Below are positions 38,793 through 47,651 of a stretch of DNA of 64,000 bases, in pieces. The notes under the pieces are model-generated. The model was not told the DNA's origin, searched no databases, and was given only the letters and a program-made list of their open reading frames with translations. Both the position numbers and the translations under genes were made by a program. Position 1 is the first letter of the stretch, and each line of letters starts with the position of its first letter. The stretch comes from an uncultured Pelagibacteraceae bacterium (lineage in GTDB: Bacteria > Pseudomonadota > Alphaproteobacteria > Pelagibacterales > Pelagibacteraceae): positions 47,186 through 111,185 of the forward strand of contig CACOLA010000004.1 in assembly GCA_902627935.1 (NCBI GenBank). The letters run 5' to 3'.

Positions 38793-40412
38793 ATGTCCAG
38801 AGAGTCAATGGAATATGATGTTGTTATTGTAGGTGGAGGTCCTTCGGGACTAAGCACAGCTATAAAGCTTAAACAACTCAACTCAAATTTAAACGTTTGT
38901 ATATTAGAAAAAGCTTCTGAAATTGGGGCACATATTCTCAGTGGAAATGTTTTTGAAACTAGAGCTTTAGATGAATTATTTCCTAATTGGAAAGAGCTCA
39001 ATACGCCCATTAAAACAAAAGTTAGCAAAGAAAAATTTTTATTTTTAGGAAAAACAAAATCACTTAGTTGGCCAACATGGTTATTACCTTCAGTTCAAAA
39101 GAATCATAAAAATTATATAATTAGTCTTGCTAATCTATGTAGATGGCTGGCTGAACAAGCTGAAAATTTAGGTGTTGAAATTTTTCCAGGATTTCCTGCT
39201 AGTGAAATTTTATATGATGAAGATGGATCTGTTAAAGGTGTAGCTACTCAAGATATGGGTATTGATAAGTACGGTAATAAAAAAGATAGTTTTGAACCTG
39301 GTATAGAGCTATTGGGAAAGGTAACTGTTTTCGCTGAAGGTTGTAGAGGACACTTAGGTAAAGAATTAATTAAAAAATTTGATCTTGATAAAGGAAAAGA
39401 TCCTCAGCAATATGGAATTGGTTTTAAAGAAATATGGGAAATAGATGAAAAAAACCATGAGGAAGGTCTTGTAATGCATACAGCTGGCTGGCCGTTAGAT
39501 AATAATACTTATGGTGGTAGTTTTATGTATCACGCAGAAAATAAACAAATATTTTTAGGATATGTGATTGGTTTAGATTACAAGAATCCATATTTATCTC
39601 CATTTGATGAGTTTCAAAGATTTAAAACACATCCAGCTATAAAAAAAATTATAGAAGGAGGAAAAAGAATTTCTTATGGAGCGAGAGCATTAATAGAGGG
39701 AGGTTTTCAAAGTTTACCAAAAATGTATATGCCTGGCGCATTATTAATCGGTTGTGATGCTGGAACTTTAAATATGCCAAAAATTAAAGGTTCTCACACA
39801 GCTATGAAAAGTGGAATGATTGCTGCAGAAGTTATTGATGAACATATTAAAAATCAAAAGGATTTATCAAATTATGATCAAAAATTAAGACAAAGCTGGT
39901 TATATGATGAACTATTTAGGGCGAGAAATGTTAAACCAAGTTTTAGTTGGGGTTTAATTTTTGGGATAATATTTACTGGAATTGATCAAATTTTATTTAG
40001 GGGAAAACTTCCATTCACTTTGAGACATAAACATGCAGATCATGAGACACTTAAGTCTGCAGATAAAATGCCAAAAATTGACTACCCTAAACCAGACAAT
40101 ATCATCACTTTTGACAAAACATCTTCAGTATATTTGACAGGGACTAATCATGAGGATAATCAGCCTGTGCACTTAAAATTAAAAGATCCTGATTTACCAA
40201 TTAATTTTACTTTAGATAAATTTGACGAACCTGCACAAAGATATTGTCCTGCTGGTGTTTATGAAATTCAAAAAGAAAATGAAATTAACAAATTTATTAT
40301 AAATGCCCAAAATTGTATTCATTGTAAAACATGTGATATCAAAGAACCTTCTCAAAATATTACTTGGGTTACACCTGAAGGTGGAGGTGGACCAAAATAC
40401 GGTAATATGTAG
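38793..40412 (+). CDS. Electron transfer flavoprotein-ubiquinone oxidoreductase
   Basis: The 539-residue protein has an FAD motif (VVIVGGGPSGLSTA) and a C-terminal 4Fe-4S site from Cys485, Cys508, Cys511 and Cys514 (CPAGVYE, CIHCKTCDI). It is a peripheral inner-membrane enzyme that passes electrons from reduced ETF to ubiquinone. Placed after DMGDH and etfBA, it completes the route from methyl-group oxidation to the respiratory chain. Confidence 0.93.
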   Translation: MSRESMEYDVVIVGGGPSGLSTAIKLKQLNSNLNVCILEKASEIGAHILSGNVFETRALDELFPNWKELNTPIKTKVSKEKFLFLGKTKSLSWPTWLLPSVQKNHKNYIISLANLCRWLAEQAENLGVEIFPGFPASEILYDEDGSVKGVATQDMGIDKYGNKKDSFEPGIELLGKVTVFAEGCRGHLGKELIKKFDLDKGKDPQQYGIGFKEIWEIDEKNHEEGLVMHTAGWPLDNNTYGGSFMYHAENKQIFLGYVIGLDYKNPYLSPFDEFQRFKTHPAIKKIIEGGKRISYGARALIEGGFQSLPKMYMPGALLIGCDAGTLNMPKIKGSHTAMKSGMIAAEVIDEHIKNQKDLSNYDQKLRQSWLYDELFRARNVKPSFSWGLIFGIIFTGIDQILFRGKLPFTLRHKHADHETLKSADKMPKIDYPKPDNIITFDKTSSVYLTGTNHEDNQPVHLKLKDPDLPINFTLDKFDEPAQRYCPAGVYEIQKENEINKFIINAQNCIHCKTCDIKEPSQNITWVTPEGGGGPKYGNM

Positions 40413-40787
40413 TTAAGATAAATCTATTGCAAATTTCTTTAACGTTTCTATAGGAAGTATTTTGAGTGTATTTTCATGAGTTCTCTTTAAAAAAATTGGA
40501 CAACCTTTCCCCGCTTCAACTGCTTTAGCATACCAAGTCGCACATACACACCATCCATCACCATCCTTGAGACCAGGAAATCCATATTCAGGATGTGGTG
40601 TAATTAAATCATTTCCTGCTTCCTTACACCAATTTAAAAATTCTGTAGTTACTTTTGCACAAACAGTATGCAATCCGTGGTCATTCTCATCTGTATTACA
40701 ACAGCCATCCCTATACCAACCAGTTAATGGATTATTTGAGCATAGTTCTAAATCTTCACCAAGAACATTTTTTTGAATTTTATCCAT
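40413..40787 (-). CDS. DUF2237 family protein
   Basis: From the ATG at 40787 this is a 124-residue protein with the DUF2237 hallmark NVLGEDLELCSNNPLTGWYRDGCC and WCVCATWYAKA. Conserved cysteines and a histidine suggest a metal or redox site, but no function is known. It overlaps the end of the upstream oxygenase gene by eight bases. Confidence 0.8.
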   Translation of the reverse strand: MDKIQKNVLGEDLELCSNNPLTGWYRDGCCNTDENDHGLHTVCAKVTTEFLNWCKEAGNDLITPHPEYGFPGLKDGDGWCVCATWYAKAVEAGKGCPIFLKRTHENTLKILPIETLKKFAIDLS

Positions 40788-41388
40788 TAAATACATCAAA
40801 TGTTTTTTTATCTATATCTATATTAAAAGAAAAAGATCTTCTCTCACCCTCTCTTTTAAATGGATAAGCGGTATGCATTAAATAGTTTGGAAATAATATT
40901 AAATCACCTACCTTAGGATTATGATTAAATAAACTATTACTTAAAAAAGATTTAGATCCATGAATAAAATCTATTGTACCATTTGTTTTTAATCTTTTTC
41001 TGCTCTTTGTTATATTTTTTGGTATTTTTAAGTAACCGACACCAGAAATATTTCCACTATGAAAATGAATTGGATTGTACTCATTTTTAAATTGTCTTAC
41101 TACCCAAAGATTTTTTAAGATTATCTTCTTAACATTTCTTTTTGTACTTTGCTTAACATATTTTTTTACATTATATCCAATAAAATTAATTAGATTTTTT
41201 TTTATAAATTTTGCATTTAATTTAATTTCATGTTTTACTTGACCAACTAATTTATTTGAATAGTCACTATTTTTTAATCTTCGTTTATCGTTTAAGATAT
41301 TGTCGACCTCTTTATTCATTTTATTAACTATTATTTTTGGTATTTTAATTATAGCAATCTTAGGACCAAAAGGATTTAATATTTTCAT
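40780..41388 (-). CDS. Putative 2OG-Fe(II) oxygenase
   Basis: The 202-residue protein resembles the TIGR02466 group: HFHSGNISGVGYLKIPK, then DLILFPNYLMHTAYPFK and RRSFSFNID. The histidines in these segments and the following arginine fit a jelly-roll iron/2-oxoglutarate site, although the classic HxD is not plain. Substrate unknown. It lies five bases after hisI on the same strand. Confidence 0.65.
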   Translation of the reverse strand: MKILNPFGPKIAIIKIPKIIVNKMNKEVDNILNDKRRLKNSDYSNKLVGQVKHEIKLNAKFIKKNLINFIGYNVKKYVKQSTKRNVKKIILKNLWVVRQFKNEYNPIHFHSGNISGVGYLKIPKNITKSRKRLKTNGTIDFIHGSKSFLSNSLFNHNPKVGDLILFPNYLMHTAYPFKREGERRSFSFNIDIDKKTFDVFNG

Positions 41389-41393
41389 TTCTA

Positions 41394-41861
41394 TTATATT
41401 TTTGTAGGATTTGGTTGTCCTTTGTAGACTTTTTCTGGATCAAATTTTTTTTCTTTTTCAGTAAATTTCATCTGTACTTTTCTACCATTCTCAATTTTAC
41501 CTAATGGGATAGATCGGTAAAAGCAAGATCTATATCCAACATGACAACTAGCACCGCCACCTATGTCAACTGATAACCATATTGAATCTTGGTCATCATC
41601 TATTTTAATTTCAGATACTTTTTGAGTAAATCCACTAGTGCTACCCTTATGCCAGATTTCATTTCTTGATCTACTAAAATAATGTGCTTCTTTTGTCTCA
41701 ATAGTTTTTTTTAACGCTTCAGTATTCATATATCCATGCATTAAGATTTCTTTTGTCTTTGAGCACATTGTAATGACAGGTATTAACCCATCATTGTCAA
41801 ATTTTGGTGAAAGAAGATTTCCTTCCTCTATTTCTTTAACATTTTCTCTTTTTTTGAACAT
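41394..41861 (-). CDS. hisI: Phosphoribosyl-AMP cyclohydrolase
   Basis: The 155-residue protein has the HisI motifs: MHGYMNTEALKKT, YFSRSRNEIWHKGSTSG and the metal site DIGGGASCHVGYRSCFYR. It opens the purine ring of PR-AMP in histidine synthesis. The rest of the his genes are not in this window. Confidence 0.93.
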   Translation of the reverse strand: MFKKRENVKEIEEGNLLSPKFDNDGLIPVITMCSKTKEILMHGYMNTEALKKTIETKEAHYFSRSRNEIWHKGSTSGFTQKVSEIKIDDDQDSIWLSVDIGGGASCHVGYRSCFYRSIPLGKIENGRKVQMKFTEKEKKFDPEKVYKGQPNPTKI

Positions 41862-41938
41862 AATATGTAATTATGTAGCATATATAAGTATATTTTAAAT
41901 ATTTTAAAATTATAAAATAATATGTATAAAACACATCG

Positions 41939-42553
41939 ATGAAATTAGCAAAAAACACAAATCCACAAAAAAATATAAATTCAGTTTCTGACAAAGAAGC
42001 AGAGGAAGCATTTAAAACTATTTTAGCTTGGATGGGTGAAGACCCAAATAGAGAGGGATTATTAGAGACACCAAAAAGAGTCGTAAAAGCATTCAAAGAA
42101 TATTTTAAAGGGTATAAAGAAAATCCAAATGAGGTGCTTGATAAAACCTTCGGTGACGTGGAGGGTTATGATGATATGGTTGTGCAAAAAAATATCTCTG
42201 TTCAAAGTCATTGTGAACATCACATGGCACCAATAATTGGTAAAGCGCATGTCGCATATATACCTAAAGATAGAGTTGTTGGCTTAAGTAAGCTGGCGAG
42301 AGTAGTGGAAATTTTTTCTAAAAGATTGCAAACTCAAGAAAGATTAACTATGCAAATTGCGAATACACTCATGAAGTCATTAGATGCAAAAGGCGTCGCA
42401 GTAACAATTGACTCGACACACCAGTGTATGACAATGAGAGGAATTAAAAAAGAACAAGCTTCAACAGTTACTAATTATTATCTTGGTCAATTTAAAGAAG
42501 ACTTAAGTTTCCAAAATAGATATTTAAGATTCATAGGTATACCAAAAGATTAA
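41939..42553 (+). CDS. folE: GTP cyclohydrolase I
   Basis: The 204-residue protein shows [21 protein letters not shown] (zinc Cys and His; cited in part), [12 protein letters not shown] and HQCMTMRGI. It makes dihydroneopterin triphosphate, the entry to folate, in line with the folate-heavy content of the window. It is two bases before the AcuI-like gene. Confidence 0.95.
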   Translation: MKLAKNTNPQKNINSVSDKEAEEAFKTILAWMGEDPNREGLLETPKRVVKAFKEYFKGYKENPNEVLDKTFGDVEGYDDMVVQKNISVQSHCEHHMAPIIGKAHVAYIPKDRVVGLSKLARVVEIFSKRLQTQERLTMQIANTLMKSLDAKGVAVTIDSTHQCMTMRGIKKEQASTVTNYYLGQFKEDLSFQNRYLRFIGIPKD

Positions 42554-42554
42554 A

Positions 42555-43559
42555 GTGTCAGATCAATTTAAAGCATTAATTCTTGATCAAAATGGTGAAG
42601 AATTTACGAGAGAGATAAAATCAATTGATAAGAATTATTTAAAGCATGGAGACGTTACTGTAAAAGTTGAATACTCAGGACTTAATTACAAGGATGCTTT
42701 AATATTAAAAAATGGTGCTCGATTAGTCAAAGAGTTTCCCCATATCCCAGGCATTGATTTTAGTGGTGTAGTAAAAGAGAGTAATCATAAAAATTTTAAA
42801 GTCGACGATGAAGTAATACTTACAGGCTGGAGAGTAGGAGAAATTTTTTTTGGAGGATATTCACAATATGCAAAAGTAAATGGAGATTTTTTAGTTAAAA
42901 AACCTAAAAATCTTACACTGAGACAGTCGATGATATTGGGCACAGCAGGATTCACAGCTTTACAATGTTCATTCACTACAAAGACTACAAGAGAAGAGTT
43001 ATTGTTAGGTGAAAAAGTTAAAAACGTAATCGTTAGTGGTGCCTCTGGTGGAGTAGGAAGTATGGCAGTAATGATATTAAATAATCTTGGATGCGAAGTA
43101 ACAGCACTTACAGGAAAAGATAACAATAAAGATTATTTAAAATTAATTGGTGCTAAAAACGTTGTAAATACTAGTGAATTAATGAAAGATGCAAGACCTT
43201 TAGATAAAGGATTATGGGATGGAGCAGTTGATACTGTTGGAGGCAAGGTGTTAGAAAACATTCTCTCGCAAACAAAAGACGCAGGCATAGTTGCAGCATG
43301 CGGTAATGCTGCAGATATTAAATTGAGTACCACTGTAATGCCATTTATAATTAGAGGTGTAAAACTTTGGGGCATAAATTCTGTTAATGCATCAATAAAA
43401 AGAAGACAATTTTTATGGAACGAAGCTGCAAATTTAATCAATTTCGATATTTTAGAGAAATCTATCAAAGAAATTAATTTAGATGAGGTAATTAAGATAT
43501 ATCCTAAGATGTTAAAAGGAGAAACATTAGGAAGATATATTTTAAATTTAAATAAATAA
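42555..43559 (+). CDS. Acrylyl-CoA reductase AcuI-like (MDR family)
   Basis: Starting at GTG 42555, the 334-residue protein is an MDR-superfamily quinone oxidoreductase of the YhdH/AcuI type: YSGLNYKDALI, FPHIPGIDFSGVV, GTAGFTALQC and the NADPH loop VSGASGGVGSMAV. AcuI reduces toxic acryloyl-CoA to propionyl-CoA, a need in DMSP users. Other MDR enones are possible substrates. Its stop overlaps the LysR gene start (TAATG). Confidence 0.78.
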   Translation: MSDQFKALILDQNGEEFTREIKSIDKNYLKHGDVTVKVEYSGLNYKDALILKNGARLVKEFPHIPGIDFSGVVKESNHKNFKVDDEVILTGWRVGEIFFGGYSQYAKVNGDFLVKKPKNLTLRQSMILGTAGFTALQCSFTTKTTREELLLGEKVKNVIVSGASGGVGSMAVMILNNLGCEVTALTGKDNNKDYLKLIGAKNVVNTSELMKDARPLDKGLWDGAVDTVGGKVLENILSQTKDAGIVAACGNAADIKLSTTVMPFIIRGVKLWGINSVNASIKRRQFLWNEAANLINFDILEKSIKEINLDEVIKIYPKMLKGETLGRYILNLNK

Positions 43560-44446
43560 TGGATTGGGATAAATTAAAAATATTTCATGCTGTTGCGGAA
43601 GCAGGAAGTTTCACAAATGCAACGATTAATTTAAATTTGAGTCAATCTGCAATTAGTAGACAGATTCAATCTTTAGAACAAGATTTAAAAGTTCAATTAT
43701 TTGAAAGACATGCCAGAGGTTTAACATTGACAGAAAATGGAGAATATGTTTTTAAAACAGCTCACGAAGTTATAACTAAATTAAAAGAAGTTGAAACCAC
43801 ATTAGGTGACCAAAAGAATAAACCATCAGGAAAATTAACTATCACTACCGTAAGAAGTTTTGGGACACATTGGTTGACACCTAGAATTGAGGAATTTATG
43901 AGGTTGAATCCAGAGATTGAAACAGAGTTAGTTTTTGATGATAAAGAATTAGATCTTAGCACTAGACAGGCTGATATAGGGATTTTCATGAGAAGACCAA
44001 AACAGCTCAATTATATTCAAAAAAAACTCATAGATATTAAATACTTTATATATGGTTCGAACAGGTATTTAGAGAAAAATGGCATGCCAAAAACCGTAAA
44101 TGATCTTAACAAACATAAGTTTATTTCCTTTGGAAAAGGTGCGCCCTCTCCAGTCTATAATCCTGACTGGGCACTCAAAATAGGAATGCATGATGGAAAA
44201 AAAAGAAAATCAATAATGAAAGTTAATAGCGTGAGTGGATTACTATATGGTGTTGAATCTGGAGTAGGATTAGCTGCTCTTCCAGAATATTTAGTGTCAA
44301 ATTCAAACAATATTATTAAAGTACTTCCTAAAGTAGAGGGACCAATAACCGAAGCACACTTTGTTTACCCTCAGTCACTAAAAAATACAGCTAGGGTTCA
44401 AGCATTTCGGAACTTTTTATTTAGTAAAATAGGTGATTGGAAATAA
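43559..44446 (+). CDS. LysR-family transcriptional regulator
   Basis: The 295-residue protein has an N-terminal LysR helix-turn-helix (residues 1-60: KIFHAVAEAGSFTNATINLNLSQSAISRQI in outline) and a periplasmic-binding-like effector domain. It overlaps the AcuI-like gene by one base, suggesting it controls that gene or responds to its metabolite. Confidence 0.92.
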   Translation: MDWDKLKIFHAVAEAGSFTNATINLNLSQSAISRQIQSLEQDLKVQLFERHARGLTLTENGEYVFKTAHEVITKLKEVETTLGDQKNKPSGKLTITTVRSFGTHWLTPRIEEFMRLNPEIETELVFDDKELDLSTRQADIGIFMRRPKQLNYIQKKLIDIKYFIYGSNRYLEKNGMPKTVNDLNKHKFISFGKGAPSPVYNPDWALKIGMHDGKKRKSIMKVNSVSGLLYGVESGVGLAALPEYLVSNSNNIIKVLPKVEGPITEAHFVYPQSLKNTARVQAFRNFLFSKIGDWK

Positions 44447-44510
44447 ACCGTACTGATCTAAGATTAAGTTAATATTTAGACTAAAAATACTTTACAAATG
44501 CGACATTATA

Positions 44511-44547
44511 TGCGATTGATAATCATTCGCACTGAGAATAATTCTCA
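44511..44547 (+). promoter_or_regulatory. Tandem Fur-like palindromes upstream of the iron-binding protein
   Basis: Two inverted repeats lie side by side. The first (44511-44531) has arms TGCGA and TCGCA around TTGATAATCAT. The second (44533-44547) is a 7-1-7 palindrome, TGAGAAT A ATTCTCA. Both resemble Fur-type iron boxes and sit 27 to 63 bases before the start of a ferric-iron binding protein gene. Confidence 0.65.
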
Positions 44548-44573
44548 TTCGCAAATAAATAACAAAGGAAAAT

Positions 44574-45602
44574 ATGAAAAAAACAACAATTTTAACATTA
44601 ATAATATCTTTATTTGTCTCTGCTTTTGCATTCGCGGATGAAGTGAATATTTTTAATGCAAGACATTATAAGGCAGACTCTGAGCTTTATTCTAAGTTTA
44701 CAAATATGACTGGAATTAAAGTTAATCTAATTAATGGAAAATCAGGTGCTTTAGAAAAAAGAATAGCTGAGGAAGGAGCTGATTCTTCTGCAGACTTATA
44801 TATAACTGCTGATGCTGGAAGATGTGGAGCTATGGATGCAAAAGGTCTTCTGCAAAATGGTCTATCATCTAAAGCTATAAAAGCTGCTGTTCCAAAAAGT
44901 TTTAGAACAAACAAATGGGTTGGAATAGCAAAAAGAGCTAGAATAATTTATTATTCACCAGAAAGAGTTACTGGTGCTGAGTTATCTGGAATGACTTATG
45001 AAGGTTTAGCTGATCCAAAATGGAAAGGAAGATTAGTAATAAGAAAATCTAGTAACATATATAATAAATCTCTTGTAGCTTCATTAATAGCTAATAATGG
45101 TAAAAAAGCTGCAGCAGCATGGGCAGAAGGAGTTGTTGCTAATATGGCAAGAACACCAAAAGGCAATGACAGAGCTCAAATTATGGCAGTAGCAGCTGGT
45201 GAAGCTGATATCGCTGTAGCCAACACATATTACTTAGCTCTGATGTTATCTGGCAAAAAAGGAGCAGAACAACAAGAAGCTGCTAAAAAAGTTAAAGCGT
45301 TTTTTCCTAATCAGAATGATAGAGGGACACACATGAATGTTAGTTGTGCAGCTTTAGTCAAAGGAGCTCCTAATAAAGCTAATGCTGTTAAACTTGTAGA
45401 GTTTTTATTAACTCCACAATCTCAAGAGCATTTTACAAATAATACTTTTGAGTTTCCAATGATTGATGGTGTTTCACCAAGTCCATTAGTGGTAAACAAC
45501 TTAGGTTTAGATTTTAAACAAGACATGAAAACTAAACTAGCTTCGTATGGAAAAAATCAAGCTGCTGCTGTAGAGGTAATGACAGCTGCTGGTTGGAAGT
45601 AG
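44574..45602 (+). CDS. Ferric-iron ABC transporter substrate-binding protein
   Basis: The 342-residue protein has a signal peptide (residues 1-21, ending FAFA) and is of the FutA/FbpA type: VNIFNARHYKADSELYSKF, SADLYITADAGR and a YY pair in ANTYYLALM that fits the iron-ligand tyrosines. It binds Fe(III) in the periplasm for the permease and ATPase at 46-48.7 kb. The Fur-like boxes upstream match an iron role. Confidence 0.9.
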   Translation: MKKTTILTLIISLFVSAFAFADEVNIFNARHYKADSELYSKFTNMTGIKVNLINGKSGALEKRIAEEGADSSADLYITADAGRCGAMDAKGLLQNGLSSKAIKAAVPKSFRTNKWVGIAKRARIIYYSPERVTGAELSGMTYEGLADPKWKGRLVIRKSSNIYNKSLVASLIANNGKKAAAAWAEGVVANMARTPKGNDRAQIMAVAAGEADIAVANTYYLALMLSGKKGAEQQEAAKKVKAFFPNQNDRGTHMNVSCAALVKGAPNKANAVKLVEFLLTPQSQEHFTNNTFEFPMIDGVSPSPLVVNNLGLDFKQDMKTKLASYGKNQAAAVEVMTAAGWK

Positions 45603-45609
45603 CATTTAA

Positions 45610-45801
45610 GTGAAAAAGAATTTATTTACTTTTGATTTAAATAATTCTTCTGATAATGGGAATGGTTCATATGGTCAGGAAACGTGTGAACCATGCTCAT
45701 CAGAGTGTGAAAAAATGAAGAGTAAAATAAATAATAGAAAATTATCTGATATAAAAGACGAAGAGGTTTTAGATATCCTTACCCCGTTTAAGTATAGATA
45801 A
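45610..45801 (+). CDS. Small cysteine-containing hypothetical protein
   Basis: The frame starts at GTG 45610, seven bases after the iron-binding protein gene, and encodes 63 residues. CEPCSSEC gives three closely spaced cysteines in an acidic, soluble protein. I know no family; position suggests a tie to iron handling. It might bind metal or a thiol partner. Confidence 0.5.
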   Translation: MKKNLFTFDLNNSSDNGNGSYGQETCEPCSSECEKMKSKINNRKLSDIKDEEVLDILTPFKYR

Positions 45802-45816
45802 ATTTTTCTTTAATAA

Positions 45817-45877
45817 TTGTGCTCAAAGTCTTTCTCCTAGGATTTTTACCCTTTCCTAAAAGTGGTTTTGGGCACAA
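45817..45877. ncRNA. Candidate structured RNA or attenuator
   Basis: TTGTGCTCAAA (45817-45827) pairs with TTTGGGCACAA (45867-45877), an 11-base stem with one G-T pair. A nested TAGGA/TCCTA stem (45838-45842 with 45854-45858) lies inside. It sits between the iron-binding protein genes and the permease. There is no T run on either side, so it is not a plain terminator. Strand is not settled. Confidence 0.4.
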
Positions 45878-45904
45878 TAAAAAAACTTTAAAAAAGTAAA
45901 TTTT

Positions 45905-45975
45905 CCAAGAATTTGTTATGCTTAACTTGATGATACTTTACTTTTTCGCTCAAAAAACGTATTACCAAGAATTTG
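45905..45975. repeat. Direct repeat upstream of the iron permease
   Basis: CCAAGAATTTG occurs at 45905-45915 and again at 45965-45975, exactly 60 bases apart; AGTAAATTT-like stretches flank both. The function is unknown; the copies could be regulator sites for the permease gene that starts at 46026. Confidence 0.45.
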
Positions 45976-46025
45976 CAAGAAGTAAATTTGTATCAATTAA
46001 TTATCTTATATAATAAGACCATTTT

Positions 46026-47651
46026 ATGTTTAAGTATTTAAATATTTGGTTTTTTCTATCATTATTTGTTTCCATAGCTGTTTTAATTCCAATACTTACA
46101 GTTTTTTTTAGTTTTTTTGAAGAAACATCAAATTATTATGAAATTTTAAAAAAAACTTTCTTATTAGAATATATTTTTAATTCGATAACTTTATTATTAT
46201 TTGTTTTAATTTTGACTTTTTTAATAGGTGTTTCATCTGCTTATTTGGTCTCTTTTTACCAGTTTCCATTATGTGATTTTTTTAAGTGGTCCTTAATTTT
46301 ATCTTTTTCAGTCCCGCCTTATATTTATGCTTACTCCTTAACGGCTTTTTTTGAGAATTATGGAACTTTATTTACTATTTTAAATAATTTTTTTGGAGAA
46401 GGAAATTATAATAAAAATATTCCTAAATTTGATGGTGTATTAGGCGCCATTTTATCACTCTCTTTTTCTTTATTTGCATATGTATATATTCTTGCTAGAG
46501 CATCTTTTTTATATCAATCACAAAACTTAATAGATTTAGGTAGAAATCTAGGATTTTCAAAATTTAAATCTTTTTATTCCTTAATATTACCTGCCTCAAG
46601 ACCTGCGATAGTAGCTGGATTATCTCTTGTTGCTATGGAGACTTTAGCTGAGTTTGGAGCGGTAGATTTTTTTTCAATTAATACATTAACCACTGGTATT
46701 TATAATGCATGGATATCATTTGATGACTTGGCATTTTCAAATCGTTTATCTTTTTTGCTATTAATTTTTATATTCTGTCTTTTTATATTAGAAAATTTAT
46801 CAAGAAAAAAAGCCAAGTACCATCTTAATACAAGAGGTGGATTTAAAAAAAAAGAAAAAATAAAATTATCTACAAAATATTCATTGTTTGCTAGTTTATT
46901 TTGTTTTTCTATTTTCTTTTTAAGTTTTTTATTTCCATTATGTCAAATGTTATACTGGACAATTAAGTTTCCAGAAAATCTTTATGATTTAAACATTTTA
47001 GGTTTAACATTGAACACATTATACCTAGCTTTAATATCAAGTTTATTTCTGATAATATTTTCCCTTATTTCTAATTATGGCAATAGGGTATCTAATAATA
47101 AAGCTCTAAACTTTCTATCTACTTTATCGATCTCAGGTTATGCAATTCCTGGGGTTATTTTAGCGGTAGCCTTTATAACTTTTATTTCCTGGTTAGATAA
47201 TAATATCATTAAACAAGTGGGTTTATTTTCAATTAAAAAAATATTTATTGGTTCTATTATTGGATTAGTAATAGTTTACTTTGTTAGGTTTTATTCTTTA
47301 GCATTCAATGGAATTAAATCAGGATATGAAAAAATTAATATAGCAGTTGATGAAAGTTCTTACTTACTTGGTTATTCAAAAAAAAATACATTTATGAAAA
47401 TACATATTCCTTTTTTAAGAAATTCACTAGTATTTGTATTTATACTTATTTCTCTTGAAATAATAAGAGAGCTACCAATAACGTTGATTCTTAGACCATT
47501 TAATTTTGAAACTTTTGCAACTACTGCTTATATTTCTGCATCTGAAGATTTATTAGAGGCTGCAGCCGTACCATCATTAATATTGATTTTAATCGCTTCA
47601 ATTTTCATTATGCTATCATCAAAATATATTTTAAGAGAAACAAATGACTAA
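46026..47651 (+). CDS. Ferric-iron ABC transporter permease (FbpB-type)
   Basis: The 541-residue protein has about twelve transmembrane helices in two permease units, as in SfuB/FbpB. The EAA-type loops are DLGRNLGFSKFKSFYSLILPASRPAI and ESSYLLGYSKKNTFMKIHIPFLRNS (cited in outline). It moves iron delivered by the binding protein at 44.6 kb. It overlaps the ATPase gene by eight bases. Confidence 0.88.
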   Translation: MFKYLNIWFFLSLFVSIAVLIPILTVFFSFFEETSNYYEILKKTFLLEYIFNSITLLLFVLILTFLIGVSSAYLVSFYQFPLCDFFKWSLILSFSVPPYIYAYSLTAFFENYGTLFTILNNFFGEGNYNKNIPKFDGVLGAILSLSFSLFAYVYILARASFLYQSQNLIDLGRNLGFSKFKSFYSLILPASRPAIVAGLSLVAMETLAEFGAVDFFSINTLTTGIYNAWISFDDLAFSNRLSFLLLIFIFCLFILENLSRKKAKYHLNTRGGFKKKEKIKLSTKYSLFASLFCFSIFFLSFLFPLCQMLYWTIKFPENLYDLNILGLTLNTLYLALISSLFLIIFSLISNYGNRVSNNKALNFLSTLSISGYAIPGVILAVAFITFISWLDNNIIKQVGLFSIKKIFIGSIIGLVIVYFVRFYSLAFNGIKSGYEKINIAVDESSYLLGYSKKNTFMKIHIPFLRNSLVFVFILISLEIIRELPITLILRPFNFETFATTAYISASEDLLEAAAVPSLILILIASIFIMLSSKYILRETND

